The notes below the pieces were generated by a model. That model was not told the origin of the DNA and searched no databases. It saw only the letters and a program-made list of their open reading frames with translations. Below are positions 1 to 10,724 of a stretch of 64,000 bases of DNA, piece by piece. The position numbers and the translations under genes were made by a program. The first letter of the stretch is position 1, and each line of letters starts with the position of its first letter. Origin of the DNA: Closterium sp. NIES-65 (taxonomy: Eukaryota; Streptophyta; Zygnematophyceae; Desmidiales; Closteriaceae); the NCBI GenBank assembly GCA_948144175.1, contig CANXME010002068.1, positions 1,302,001 to 1,366,000 of the forward strand, read 5' to 3'.

Positions 1-169
1 ATGGGATTAGCGTTATTGTGATTTCTGCAAAAAAAACTTTAGTAAATAACTACACATATCACAGCAGCGGTATTTATTCCGAATATTTACAGCCTGAACC
101 TGTTTTCTTTCTTAAAGAATCCAAAGCATTCTTTATACTGAAGTGAAGTTACAAAACATGATGCGGTCT
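1..169. other. Host flank left of gypsy element G1
   Basis: AT-rich sequence outside the left LTR of G1. I see no gene or repeat here. The last five bases (165-169, GGTCT) match the bases after the right LTR (19666-19670, TGTCT) at four of five positions and are the probable target-site duplication. Confidence 0.5.
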
Positions 170-512
170 TGTTACGAGTGCAATCGAGTGAACGAACGAG
201 AATTGCACTATCGAAGCAAGAGTACAATGAGTGAAGGCATGAGCGAAGAAAATATAGCGAAACTACAGTGGTAACGGTAATGGACTGTAATTGTCGCGCG
301 ACGTGCCTGGGACTGAGGTTGGGAAAAAGTGTCGAAGCGGAGGCCCGGAGCGCGGGTTACCCGCCGAGCCGTGAGGTTGGGGTGCGATGTGCGAAGGTGG
401 CGGGCGGATTGTCGATGCGAGGGTTGCGAGTGGTAACGGTGCTGACTGTGGTGCTACAGTGATGTACGCGTTGAGCAGCGATGCGAAGTAAGGAAAAGGA
501 ATTTTCCTTACA
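170..512 (-). repeat. G1 LTR (3' LTR in element orientation)
   Basis: 343 bp starting TGTTACGAG and ending CCTTACA. It is nearly identical to 19323-19665. The flanking 5-mer GGTCT differs from the right-hand TGTCT by one base. Confidence 0.93.
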
Positions 513-530
513 CTACCCCCCCCCCCCTAA
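513..530 (-). other. G1 polypurine tract
   Basis: On the minus strand a run of ten G (C-run at 517-527 on the plus strand) lies directly before the 3' LTR. This is the expected place and composition for the plus-strand primer of reverse transcription. Confidence 0.75.
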
Positions 531-541
531 GGAGGTCCTCC

Positions 542-1108
542 TTACGAAAGTGCGTGTACATCCCTGAAATTTCGGCTGCGCAGATACTCGGTGAGGACGG
601 GGTGATTTTCGATTCTATCCAGGGGAACCCAATTGTCTTCGGTGGGTGTATGGTCCTTCCAGCGGAGTAAGAACTCGATCCTTCGGGCTCCTCGAGGGTC
701 GCGAACTCTGTGACTCAGGATTTTCTCGGGGGTGATGATTGGTTCAGCTGGTGGTCTTGTCATGCTCGCTGGGCGATTGCGTGGCAGTTGGCTTGTGGAC
801 GGGACGTAAGGGCGAAGTAGCCTGACGTGGAATGAGGGGCTGACGTACTAGTCAGCAGGGAGGAGGAGGTGGGCGGTGACGGGTGTAAGCATGTGGCTTA
901 TGCGAAATGGCCCGCAGTATCGGGGGCGGAGTTTCGGGGTGATGGGCAGTCGGAGGTTCTGAGTGTCAAGTAAAACTAAGTCGTCGGGCTGGTAAGTGAC
1001 AGGTCTGCGGTCGCGGTCGGCGTTGCGTTTAGCGATGATGTTCGATTTTTTTATTGCGTCTACTGCCCGGGTCCGTGCTGCTTGTAATATTTCGGCGAAC
1101 TGTTGTGC
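542..1108 (-). pseudogene. G1 chromodomain and integrase C-terminal remnant
   Basis: The 542-763 frame reads as a chromodomain: HRVRDPRG, then FLLRWKDHTPTEDNWVPL, the aromatic-rich strand seen in chromoviral integrase tails, ending near the polypurine tract. The chromodomain of this clade is thought to steer insertion to marked chromatin. Between 764 and 1108 the frames are broken, but pieces of the integrase C-terminal domain can be read. It is the natural continuation of the integrase at 1109-1850 and is separated from it by a stop at 1109. It is not a functional protein. Confidence 0.75.
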
Positions 1109-1850
1109 TCATGGTACTGGGTTGTCGGGATTCGGGGTCATGGGTACTATCGGGTCTTGTCCGTAATTTAGGTAAAATGGTGATTGTTGGGTCGTGGCGG
1201 ATGGCGAGTTGTTGTACGCGAATTCGATTAGTGGCAGTTGCTGTTCCCACGTGGTCGGGTCGTCACATGTGGCCCTGATGAGCTGTTCCATGGTCTGATT
1301 TGTCCGTTCTGTCTGTCCGTCGGTTTCGGGGTGGTATGATGAACTGAACTGCAGTCGCGTGCTGAACTGCTGCCACAGGTTCCGCCAAAAGTTGCTGGTG
1401 GATTTCGTGTCGCGGTCGCTGATGATCGCGGCTGGTATCCCGTGTTGTCGAGCGACGGTGGAGATGAAGAGGCGTGCTTTTTCTTCGGCTGTGATTGATT
1501 TTTTGCAGGCTGCGAAATGTGCCATTTTCGTCAGTCGATCAACGACAACAAGGATCGCGTCGTTCCCACTCGCCCCGGCTGGTAACCCCGTGACAAAGTC
1601 CATCGTCACCTGCTGCCAAGCACGTTCTGGGGGTGGTATCGGCTGCAACTGTCCCGTCGGCCGGTGTCGTGATGATTTCATGAGCTGACAAGTGGGACAC
1701 GATGCCACGTGTCGTTGTACGTCGGTCAACATTTCGGGCCAGTAATAATACCGCTGCAGCTGCTGCCGTGTTTTTTCTACTCCGAAATGCCCCGAGGTAA
1801 CTCCGTCGTGTGCCTCCTGTAACAGTAATTCCCGTAGCAGTGTATACCCA
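1109..1850 (-). pseudogene. G1 integrase core
   Basis: From right to left this encodes the HHCC zinc region end (CPTCQLMKSS), the first catalytic Asp in VTMDFVTGLP, the second in ISDRDTKSTS and the Glu in DGQTERTNQ. The DDE set is therefore present, with a typical gypsy YHPETDGQTERTN context. The frame stops at 1109, before the C-terminal domain. Its upstream part was cut at 1850 by the insertion of N1; the sequence resumes at 3571, where IWVP meets the RNase H-integrase linker. Confidence 0.85.
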
Positions 1851-1981
1851 TGTCAGAATGTTATGTTTGTCTAGCCTGCAGTGGGGTACTCAATAGTGAG
1901 TACAGCCCAATTTAGGGTTTGCTATATGTACTCAACTGCTTGCTAGTGAAACCCCTTCCTTCCATTCCTCATTTCTTCACA
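1851..1981 (+). repeat. N1 5' LTR
   Basis: 131 bp, TGTCAGAATG...TTCTTCACA, matching 3440-3570 with no difference that I can see. It is followed at 1982 by a Met-tRNA-type primer site. Confidence 0.92.
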
Positions 1982-2139
1982 TGGTATAGAGTTGGTTCTC
2001 TAGTGGGAACGCTTCTCAGGGCCCACCACTGAATTTTTTTTTTTCTGACCGAAGCGCGAGTCGCCCCTGCCCGAGGCGCGCCCCGTGGGCCGCCCTCTCG
2101 TCGCGCCCTTCTAGAGGCCCCTCTCACGGCCCCTCGCGC

Positions 2140-2510
2140 CACCCCTAGCGGCCCCGTTGCCGCCCTTAGCGGCCCCGTCGCCACCCTTCGCGGCCCCGTC
2201 GCTGCCCCTAGCGGCCCCGTCGCCGCCCTTCGCGGCCCTGTTGCCGCCCTTCAAGGCCCCTCGCGGCCTCTTCGCGGCCCCGTCGCCGCCCCTAGCGGCC
2301 CCGTCGCCGCCCTTCGCGGCCCCGTCGCCGCCCCTATCGGCCCCGTCGCCACCTCCTGCGGCCCCGTCGCCGCCCCTAGCGGCCCCGTCGCCGCCCCTAT
2401 CGGCCCCGTCGCCGCCTCCAGCGGCCCCGTCGCCGCCTCCAGTGGCACCGTCGCCGCCCCTATCGGCCCCGTCGCCGCCTCCAGCGGCCCCGTCCCCGCC
2501 CCGGCCATGC
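2140..2510. repeat. GC-rich minisatellite in the N1 leader
   Basis: About 18-bp units based on GCGGCCCCGTCGCCGCCC repeat some twenty times with small changes. All reading frames stay open through it because of composition, so the long low-complexity frames here are not genes. Confidence 0.85.
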
Positions 2511-3439
2511 TCCGTCGCCTGTCGCGGCGCACCGGGGACCCGTGCACCGCCCCCCCCTCTTTTCCCGTCGCCCGTCGCGGCTCCCTGGGGGGCCGCGCGC
2601 GGCCCCTTCAAGTCGCCTCGACAGGCGACAGGAGGGGCGACCTTGGGGGGGGGGGGAGCGAGCGTCGCCCCTTCTGCCGCCTGTTTTGGCGCCTTGGGAG
2701 GCCGCGCGTCGCCCCCCCCCCCCCCGTAACCTCCCTACCCGCCGTCCCGCCCTGCCCTGTGTAAGGGTCTGGGGGTGGCGAGTAGGGGGTGGCGGGTGTG
2801 TGGTCTCCCCTGCTCCTCCTCCTCCTCTGTCTCCCACTGCTGCAGCTGCCGCTGAGGGGGGTGGATGTGTGGGAGTTGACGGAGTGGTGCTAGGGGGTGG
2901 GGTGTGAGTGAACCTAGGGTACAGCAGGGGGTGTGTGAAAGGGGGGTGGGATAGTTTGGGGAGGTTGAAGGGGGGTGGCCGCCGTGAAGCCCGCAGCTCC
3001 AGTCGCCCGTGAGACCGTTGCGCCAGTCGCCCGTGAGCCCGTAGCGCCAGTCGCCCGTGAGCCAGTTGCTCCAGTCGCCCGTGAGTCCGTTGCTCCTGCC
3101 GCTCAGAGTTAGCCGCGGAGCCAGTTACTCCAGTAGCCCGTGTGCCAGATGCTCCAGTTGCCAGTGTGCCAGTTGCTCCAGTTGCCCGTGTGCCAGTTGC
3201 TCCAGTTGCGCCGTGTGCCAGTAGCTTCAGCTGCCGTCCACTACCTCCTCTCCTCTCATAGTCCCTCCTCCTCCATACTTGCCCTCGGTGATATCCTCTA
3301 GCTTTGCTTACATTTGTGAACTTTAAACTGTTGCTTCTTGTACTTGTGCTAAGATTGTGTGGTGACATTGTGATCCACCCTGAGCTTGTATTTTGCTTGC
3401 TTGTTGTGCTGATTACACCCCACTTTGGCTATGGGGGTG

Positions 3440-3570
3440 TGTCAGAATGTTATGTTTGTCTAGCCTGCAGTGGGGTACTCAATAGTGAGTACAGCCCAAT
3501 TTAGGGTTTGCTATATGTACTCAACTGCTTGCTAGTGAAACCCCTTCCTTCCATTCCTCATTTCTTCACA
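3440..3570 (+). repeat. N1 3' LTR
   Basis: 131-bp copy of 1851-1981, preceded by the purine-rich CTATGGGGGTG. Confidence 0.92.
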
Positions 3571-4114
3571 ACACAGGCACCCAAATGCGGTAAGTCCCGG
3601 TTTTTACGTAATAGACTCCCTTTGCTGCTGCGAACTGCTGAGAATTTCCTCCTGTGAAGAATGGATCCGTTTGGTACCCGTGGGTGAATAGGCCTGTCAG
3701 TAGCGGGCTTGTCTGGGCGAGTAGTATTGCGTGGATCTGGGCAGTGGGGCGGGTCAGTGCGTCGGCGATGTTCGAGGCTCCCTTTTTGTAAGTGACCGTG
3801 TAGTAAAAGTTGGACTCGAGGAAATCGAGCCAGCGAATCTGTCGTGGATTGAGGTGTGGCTGTGCGCGAAGGTACTGTAGTGATTTATGGTCTCTCCGTA
3901 CTGTCACGTCCGCGCTAGTCAAGTAACAGCGCCATATTTTGAACGCGTGCACGATCGCAAGCATTTCGCGGTTGTGTATCGGGTAATTTTTCTCGGGCGG
4001 ATGCAGTTTTCGTGACTCGTATGCGATAGGCTGTAGGCCATTGCCAAAATCCTGTAGCAGTACGGCTCCGATGGCGATATCGCTTGCGTCGGTAACTACT
4101 TCGAATGGGCGGTG
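3571..4114 (-). pseudogene. G1 RNase H and linker to integrase
   Basis: Minus-strand coding reads FEVVTDASDIAIGAVLLQ (RNase H with the first Asp), then ESRKLHPPEKNYPIHNREML with the Glu, HKSLQYL, and a linker ending in GTYRIWVP. That order is standard for the gypsy RT-RH-IN junction. It was joined to RT at 16515-17035 before copia A landed at 4115, and to the integrase at 1850 before N1 landed. The interior of the RNase H looks intact, but the reading frame is separated from its neighbours by the insertions. Confidence 0.85.
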
Positions 4115-4245
4115 TGTCAGAACATATAGCTTGTGCTTATTGTGTAGGCTATAGTTGGGTAGCCCATAAGGGGTACAACCCAATTAGGGTTAGTACTTGT
4201 ACTCAGTTCATTCATAGTTCAGTCATTCTCGTTTCAGTTTTCTCA
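4115..4245 (+). repeat. Copia A 5' LTR
   Basis: 131 bp, TGTCAGAACA...TTTTCTCA. It is flanked on the left by CGGTG and on the right by the primer site. Confidence 0.93.
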
Positions 4246-4257
4246 TGGAATCAGAGC
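4246..4257 (+). other. Copia A primer-binding site
   Basis: TGGAATCAGAGC directly after the LTR differs by one base from TGGTATCAGAGC, the complement of the plant initiator methionine tRNA 3' end. Confidence 0.8.
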
Positions 4258-4329
4258 AGGTTCCCAAGTGGGAACTGTGCCTAGGGCCCACCAAGTCGAT
4301 TTTTTTTTTTCTGCCCGGAGCGCGCTCAG

Positions 4330-5340
4330 CCCGAGTCGCGCTCCTCTCTCTCATCTCGTCGAGCCGCCCTAGCGACTGCGTCGCGCCGCCCTAGCGGCCC
4401 CGTCGCCCTAGCGGCCCCGTCGCCCTAGCGGCCCCATCGCCCTAGCGGCCCAGGCGCCGCCCTGTCCCGGCCCCGCCGCCCTTCGCTGCGGCCCCGCCGC
4501 CCTTCACTGCGGCCCCGCCGCCCTTCACTACGGCCCCGCCACCCTTCGCTGCGGCCCCGTCGCCCTTCGCTGCGGCCCCGCCGCCCTTCACTGCGGCCCC
4601 GCCGCCCTTCACTTCGGCCCCGCCGCCCTTCGCTGCGGCCCCGCCGCCCTTCGCTGCGGCCTCGCCGCCCTTCGCTGCGGCCCCGCCGCCCTTCGCTGCG
4701 GCCCCGCCGCCCTTCTCTGCGGCCCCGCCGCCCTTCGCTGTGGCCCCGCCGCCCTTCGCTGCGGCCCCGCCGCCCTACTCTGCGGCCCCGCCGCCCTTTT
4801 ACTGCGGCCCCGCCGCCCTTCGCTGCGGCCCCGCCGCCTCTCTCGCTGCGGCCCCGCCGCCTACCTTGTGGCCCCGCCGCCCTTCGCTGCGGCCCCGCCG
4901 CCCCTCTCGCTGCAGCCCCGCCGCCCCTCCCGCTGCGGCCCCGCCACCTACCTTGCGGCCCTGCCGCCCTACCAGCGGCCCTGCCGCCCTACCAGTGGCC
5001 CTGCCGCCCTACCAGCGGCCCTGCCGCCCTACGCCACCGAGCCGCCCGCACCGCTAAGCAGCCCGAGCCGCCCGTTCCGCCCGAGCCGCCTGTTCCGCCC
5101 GAGCCGCCCGAGCCGCCCGAGCCGCCCAAGCCGCCCGAGCCGCCCGAGCCGCCCGAGCCGCCTGAGCCGCTGAGGAGCCGAGCCGCTGGTGCCGTAGAGC
5201 CGCAGTTGCTACTAAGCCGTCCGAGTCGCCCGAGCCGCAGTGTTGCCGAGCTGTTGTGCTGCTCAGCTGCCCGAACCGCCCTGTCTGGTGAGAGCAGCGC
5301 TTCTGTCACTGCACTGCCCCTGTCCTACAATTAGTGCTGC
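4330..5340. repeat. GC-rich repetitive leader of copia A
   Basis: A block of about 1 kb between primer site and gag. From 4470 to 4960 it repeats a roughly 21-bp unit around GCGGCCCCGCCGCCCTTC. From 5040 to 5170 it becomes a 9-bp GAGCCGCCC-type repeat. Open frames through it are compositional. N1, B, C, E, N2 and N3 carry leaders of the same kind. Confidence 0.85.
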
Positions 5341-5355
5341 TAGTCTACTGCTGTC

Positions 5356-6232
5356 ATGGCTACCCCAAGTGTTCTCGCTTTTGACGCTGAGGGTCGAGCC
5401 ATTGACTTTGAGGTCTGGGTAGATGACCTGCAGCTTTTCCTACAGTGCGATAGGGCAGACGGTCTCTCCCTCTTTGACCTCACCTCTGGCGCCTCCCCTG
5501 CCCCTACTGCTGACGCTGACGCCACTGTTCGCTCCCAGTGGGCCACGCGCGACGCTGCTGCACGTCTTGCTGTGCGTCGCCACCTGCCTACCACTAAGCG
5601 TGCGCACTTTAGTCAGTACAAGAGTGCTCAGACCTTGTACGACGCTGTAGTTGCGCGCTACTCCTCCCCTGCCACTGCTGCACTGAGCCGTCTCATGCTA
5701 CCGTACCTCTTCCCTGACCTTACTGCCTTTCCCACAGTCGCTGACCTCATTATACACCTCCGCACTAGTGACACTCGCTACCGCGCTGCGCTTCCTGCTG
5801 ACTTCTGCGCCAAGAACCCCCCCACCCATGTACATCACTCTCTACTACATAGTCATTCGCCTCCCTGACTCCCTTCGCGTAGTCAGGGACCACTTCCTCT
5901 CAGTCTGTCCCACCACTCTCACTGTTGACCTCCTCGAGAAGTCCCTCCTAGCGGCCGAGAAGAGCATAGTCGCTGTAGGGGCCTCTCGTGGTGACCCGCG
6001 CACCCCCATCTTTGAGGGGTGTTCCCCCTCCCCCCTTCTGCCCTTTGTTGCCTCTGCTGCTGCGGCCGACCTCCTTGGTCTTGAGTCGGTCGGTGGGGCG
6101 TCTGCCTCTAGCGGGAGACGCCGCTCTGGCAAGGGCAAGGGGGGTAGGGGCACTGGAGGGGCGAGCGGGGGCGGTGGAGGTGGAGGTGGAGGCGGCGGGG
6201 GGAGTGGGGGTGGCGGTGGGAGTGGTGGTGGG
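5356..6232 (+). pseudogene. Copia A gag, frameshifted, truncated by G2
   Basis: The ATG at 5356 opens a gag of the UBN2/retrotran_gag type: DFEVWVDDLQLFLQCD near the start, a WATRDAAARLAVRRHLP segment, then YDAVVARYSS. After about 155 codons the frame breaks at a C-rich run (5817-5826) and continues in the +1 frame with LPDSLRVVRDHFLSVCP and a basic SGRRRSGKGKGG stretch leading into a glycine-rich tail. Gag forms the virus-like particle in the cytoplasm. The glycine tail is interrupted at 6232 by G2 and resumes at 11112. Confidence 0.8.
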
Positions 6233-6605
6233 TGTGAGGATCTGGGATCGAGCTCAGAAAAGATGATTCAAATTGAATTGAATGATCACCTGGGTACAAC
6301 ACGAGGCTATATATAGGCTCGACACAAGGCCCCGTAACCAGGTGTTACGCGAAGGTTCCGCGGGTCGCGAAGCGTCCCGAACAGATCCTTACCGAATTCG
6401 GTAGAAGGCAATTCGGTGGCAACCGAAAAGCCAGATTTCGGTGCACGCAACCTAGCTCGGTGCTATAACTATAATAAAATATAGGAAAGCACCTAGCCTA
6501 GGAAATGAAGCAATTCATGCATGCATATGATTATCCTATGCTAGAAATAGCATGATAAAGTAGAGGCAAGCAAGCATAGCTGGCATAAGCCGTCGTACTC
6601 TCACA
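6233..6605 (-). repeat. G2 LTR (3' LTR)
   Basis: 373 bp, TGTGAGGATC...TCTCACA, homologous to 10740-11111. It contains a TATATATAGG box-like string near 6308 on the plus strand. Confidence 0.93.
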
Positions 6606-6615
6606 CGTCCCCCCC

Positions 6616-7041
6616 TCAAAGCTGGGTGGCGTGAGATACACCCTGCTTGACAAGATAGTCCTTGAGAGCACGGCGTGCGTTGCCCATATCAGCTTCTGCA
6701 ACCCAACTGTCCTCAGTGGGGTCGTATCCCTTCCAGCGTATCAGGAACTCGAGAGTCTTGCCACCGCGGCGCCGATGAGAGAGAACGCGCTCGATCTCGT
6801 ACTCGGGTTCATCCTGTATGAGAACAGGTGGTGGTGGCAGTAGTTGCCGTCCCTGGAACTGTTGGTTGGGGTCCTTGTAGGGCTTCAGTAGCTGGACATG
6901 GAAAGCGTTGTGAAGCTTCCATGTATCTGGTAAGCGCAAGCGGAATGTAACTGGTGTCACCTGTGCCTCAACGAGAAAAGGACCACAGAAGCGAGGCCAG
7001 AGTTTGGATGGGAGGTGAGACGTCGCTGAGTCTTCTCCCAT
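6616..7041 (-). CDS. G2 integrase C-terminal domain and chromodomain
   Basis: The frame reads KLWPRFCGPFLVEAQVTPV (integrase C-terminal GPY/F-type module), then LHNAFHVQLLKPY, and a chromodomain YEIERVLSHRRRGGKTLE with FLIRWKGYDPTEDSWV. It ends 11 bases before the 3' LTR. It is not continuous with the integrase frame that stops at 6957; the overlap of the two frames at 6957-7041 indicates a frameshift at the integrase C-terminus. The chromodomain keeps the aromatic cage-type residues (Y, W, and a downstream W). It was part of a single polyprotein and probably is not expressed on its own. Confidence 0.75.
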   Translation of the reverse strand: MGEDSATSHLPSKLWPRFCGPFLVEAQVTPVTFRLRLPDTWKLHNAFHVQLLKPYKDPNQQFQGRQLLPPPPVLIQDEPEYEIERVLSHRRRGGKTLEFLIRWKGYDPTEDSWVAEADMGNARRALKDYLVKQGVSHATQL

Positions 7042-8870
7042 AGCTGCTGCATGGTGGTGACGAAGTCATGTGCGGCTTGGACGTATGCCGGTGTGGTTGG
7101 CTGCTGTGGTGTGAGTGGTTCCCGTCCGTAACACAGGAAGAAAGGAGTTTTTCCTGTGGCCGCATGTGATGCGTTGTTGTAAGCGAACTCTAGGGCCGGT
7201 AACTGTGTGTCCCAGTGGCTGACGTCGTCCTTGCAAGCTGTGCGCAGTAACTGTTCAACCACTTGATTGAGTCGCTCTGTCTGTCCGTCAGTCTGGGGGT
7301 GGTATGCTGAAGACATTGCAAGCTTTGTCCCCAACAGTCCCATGAGCTCCTTCCAGAACTTACTCGTGAATTTGGGGTCTCTGTCTGAGATGAGTGTAGC
7401 GGGGATGCCGTGGATGGTGATGATGCGGTCGAAGAAGAGTTGAGCAGTTGCTTCAGCTGTAGCTGTGGCGTTGGTCGGTATGAAGTGACCCATTTTGGAG
7501 AACTTATCGATCACCACGAGGATGGAATCATGTCCCCGTGAGGTTGAAGGAAGTCCTGTGATGAAGTCGAGGCTAACGACCTGCCATGGCTGCTCCGGTA
7601 CGGGTAGAGGCTGAAGTAACCCTGCTTTTTTCTGCTTGCTACTCTTCATCCGCTGGCACGTGTCGCAAGAGGTGACGAACTGCTGCACGTCTGCTGCCAT
7701 CCCGGGCCAGTAGTAATACATTGCTATCCCTGCTAACGTCTTGTTGCTCCCGAAATGTCCCGCGTATGGTACGTCGTGAAACTCCTCCAATAGGATCTGC
7801 CGTAGCGGGGCGTAATTCGGTACCCAAATCTTTCCTGAACCCTTCCTTACAGCTAAGTCCTTCTTCCACTGTAATAGCTTCTTACTGAGGTAGGCGATGG
7901 GCTGCAAACTGCGTTCGTGATGCTGCATCAGTACTGCTCCGACTGCTTGGTCACTAGCGTCTGCTTCCACCACGTAGTCTCTGTCTGGATCCGGTAGGAT
8001 GAGTACTGGCGCTGTAGTCAGTGCTGTCTGTTTGTTCAGTGCGCGGTAGTCGATGCACATCCGTAAACTACCGTCTGGCTTTGGAGTGAAGAGAATTGGT
8101 GCACCGTAGGGAGAGGTGGATGGGCGGATCAGTTGTCTGTCTAGTAGATACTCTATCTGTTTTTTCATGTCTGTCAGTTCAGTCGGACTCAGTCGGTATG
8201 GTGCACGTGAGACGGGTTTCGCACCTGGTTCCTCCACGATCTCGTGCTCGTGGGTGCGTGCTGGAGATACGCCTGTGGGTAGGTCGACGGGCATTATATC
8301 CTTGTACTGCTCCAAGACCTCCTCCTCTGCTGCTGCTATAACCAGTGCTAAGTAGCCCGTGTTACTCTCGTTCACTGTCCGTTCGAACCGTGCCAGCGTC
8401 GTTTCAAGAACGCTCCCTGTATCCGTCAAGCTTCGCAGCTCCACTCGTTTCCCGTTGTTGTAGATGCACACCTTGCTGTTGACCCAATCGATCTCGGGGT
8501 TGAACTGCTTCAGGAAATCTCGCCCCAAGATAAAATCTAATCCCTTGATGTTCGTGATCGGCAACGTCGGCTTCCACCTCAACGCCCCTATCTGCAGCTG
8601 CAGTGTTGACTTTCCGTGGATGGGAAGCTTCGTACCGTCCACCATCGTTGCTGTAAACTGGGTTTCTTCTTAGGATTCTCCAATTTTCTCCAACGTCCCG
8701 CGGTCGCACACCGAGTGGGACGCACCACTGTCCACCAGGGTCTGGAGGCGACGCCCGTTGCAGATCACCTCGAGTACTAGTGGTTGCTGCTGCTCCGAGT
8801 ATCCGTAGATGGTATCGCTTATAGGATCGTAGGGTACGACGAATATGTTATCCCTAGGTCCTGCGCTCAA
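6957..8870 (-). pseudogene. G2 Pol: protease, deleted RT/RNase H, integrase
   Basis: From 8870 leftwards: protease with active-site LVDSGASHS, then an in-frame TAA at 8670-8672, then the rest of protease (FILGRDFLKQFNPEIDW). RT begins normally (PYGAPILFTPKPDGSLRMC, IDYRALNKQT) and then jumps, still in frame, to the RNase H start (VVEADASDQAVGAVL). All RT motifs with catalytic Asp residues, including the YxDD box, are gone. RNase H itself stops after LSKKLLQWKKDLAVRKG. The integrase looks complete: HHCC zinc region, LDFITGL, ISDRDPKFTS and DGQTERLNQ supply D, D and E. The result is a protein with integrase but no polymerase. Confidence 0.9.
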
Positions 8871-8897
8871 AGATGCAGCTTCAGTATCAGTTTTTAA

Positions 8898-9841
8898 CTA
8901 AGAAAGGTTAGAAGGATTTATCCGAGGCCGATTCGGCTTCTCTTGGGCCTGGAACCTTCCACTAAGCCTTTGCAGCTGTGTAGGCTTCATCTGTGGGGAA
9001 CAGGGAGACTTTAAACAGTGCTGCTGGGAGAGAATATTAACTCCTCGGAACGCTCGACCCGTATTAGCGCTCTGGAGTAGGGTCCCCATAATACCCGGTA
9101 CCGGTTTAATTTCTGACTCTCCCTTAATAAAGGCTTGAAACCCACGAGAAGTAATTTTCTTACTTGTCGGGGTATACGGCTGGAGTTTCCCGGTCGGTGG
9201 AGGGTCTTGTTTCGCGGATCCTCCATTAGTCTCGGCGATTTCCCCTGGTGCCGGCTGGTCGTGACGTTTTAAATTCGCGCCACCATATTCTCCTTTTTTC
9301 GCCCTCTCCGAAGTTGCCACGTTGTCCGTTTTCTGCTTCGGGGGTGCCGGACTGTTCTTGTCCTTCAGCTCCGCACACCTTCTATTCATTTTCCAAAACG
9401 CCAAGATACGATGTCCTGTAGCGTCGCAAAATTTGCACGTCTCATTATTTGCTAGCCGCTGCTCCACATCGCCCTCGTCGTTCTCCATCGGGTCGGCAGT
9501 CGTGGGTGGTGCCAATCGCCCCATGCCACTAGTTGGCTCGTTGCGTCGTGTTCCGTAGTAGCTACTGTTCAACGTGTCGAACTGTTCGATCAGTGCTGCC
9601 GGAACCTGCGCCCACGTCCCCTCGCCTTGGACTATTCTGTTGTTGATCCACTCTAGAGCTGGGCCTCGTAACAGTGTTGCTGCGAGCCGTATGCGCATTG
9701 CGTCTTTTGTCGGGGTCGTGCATCTAACGGCTTCGAAGTAAATTTTCGAGTTCAACTACAAATCGACGAACGTCGTTCCTTTTTACTGTAGGATCGAACG
9801 CCTCCGGTAGCCTCAGCTTCACTGCTTCGAGGTTAACTGTA
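8898..9841 (-). pseudogene. G2 gag, main part
   Basis: Gag homology is supported by LRLPEAFDPTVKRNDVRRF and LRGPALEWINNRIVQGEGTW, both typical of gypsy capsid regions, followed by a knuckle-like CKFCDATGHRILAFW. In that knuckle the fourth ligand is Phe instead of Cys, so it should not hold zinc. The tail is Lys/Pro-rich. The N-terminal part lies at 10116-10309 and is separated by the copia fragment. The protease frame follows after 27 bases. Confidence 0.75.
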
Positions 9842-10102
9842 ACTGGCCTCTGGCCCTGCTCTTGTGCTCGGACTGTGTGGTGACTTTGTGATCCACCCTG
9901 AGCTTGCTTTGCTTTGCTTTGCTTGACTGGTCTTGTGACCCCTTGTTCTCCCCCACTTAGCCTATGGGGGTGTGTCAGAGTATTATAGCTGATGCATGTT
10001 TGTAGGCTATAGTGGGGTAGCACATATGGGGTACAGCTTTCTAGGGTTGTATTTGTACCCAACTCTGACTTAGTCATTTCATTCCTGTTCACTTGTTTCA
10101 CA
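9842..10102 (+). mobile_element. 5'-truncated copia 3' end (tail plus LTR) in G2 gag
   Basis: 261 bp consist only of the last part of a copia interior (shared block at 9875-9906, purine tract CCTATGGGGG) and one 130-bp LTR (9973-10102). It is flanked by a 13-bp direct repeat, GAGGTTAACTGTA, at 9829-9841 and 10103-10115. A 13-bp duplication is unlike the 5-bp duplications of the other LTR elements in the window. Confidence 0.85.
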
Positions 10103-10115
10103 GAGGTTAACTGTA

Positions 10116-10309
10116 GCTGCTGCCGTTGTCGCATGTAGAATTGTCGGTGTAGCCGCTGCTGCTGCTGCTACTGTTGTCGCTGCTGCTGTGGCGGTTGCCG
10201 ACTGGTTTGCAAGGAGTTTTTCAAGTCGTGGGAGCGCTGCACGTATTTGCTTATGCTCAGCACGTAACTCCGCGATTTTCTGTACTGAAATATCTCCTTT
10301 TCCCTCCAT
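10116..10309 (-). pseudogene. G2 gag N-terminus
   Basis: Starts at an ATG on the minus strand (10309) and reads GKGDISVQKIAELRAEHKQI, probably a coiled coil, followed by an Ala/Thr-rich stretch. Its TVNL end is duplicated by the copia fragment and continues at 9841. The 5' leader of G2 occupies 10310-10724. Confidence 0.65.
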
Positions 10310-10724
10310 TTGGCGATTTACAGGAAGATGCGCGACGAGAATAATCGAATTCTAGGTGCTGGTCGACTTACTGCGAGTCAAATTGAATGTAAAATCGACG
10401 AGCGCGAATTCTGTAGGTTGCGTAAATCTTCCTTAGACGAAATTCGCGTCCGATCTTGGCCGTTGAGAAGAAAATCGATCCGACGCTCCAAATTCCAACA
10501 TTTTTTGGGCGAAATTCTCTGGGCCGTTGAGATGAAACTCGATCGAACGGTCGAAACTCCAACCTTTCCACCAGTAAATCTGAGGGGTGTTCGAAAACCG
10601 AATCGAGGGGGACTTCGAAAAATTGCGCGGAACTGGATTTACCACCCGTATCGGCGCTTTCGTCGTCGCCCCCGCGGTTTTTAAAGGCCGGAACTAAGCG
10701 GTTGAAGACCTCGCGTGTAAACCC

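Larger units (their letters stand above)
1851..3570 (+). mobile_element. Non-autonomous copia-type element N1 (LARD-like), inserted in G1
   Basis: Two apparently identical 131-bp LTRs (1851-1981 and 3440-3570) bound 1,458 bp with no recognisable protein. The flanks ACCCA (1846-1850) and ACACA (3571-3575) form a 5-bp duplication with one mismatch. TGGTATAGAG directly after the left LTR is the primer site, and GGGGGTG precedes the right LTR. The interior is a GC-rich leader like those of copia A, B, C and E, plus the shared 32-bp block at 3357-3388. Identical LTRs imply a recent jump using enzymes from another element. Confidence 0.88.

Noticed and set aside
2111..3368. Long low-complexity frames on both strands of the N1 leader
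   Set aside because: Produced by a GC-rich 18-bp minisatellite with no stop codons; no domain or plausible start.
10310..10684. 124-codon plus frame in the G2 leader
   Set aside because: Lies in the 5' untranslated region of G2 on the opposite strand, with no recognisable domain.
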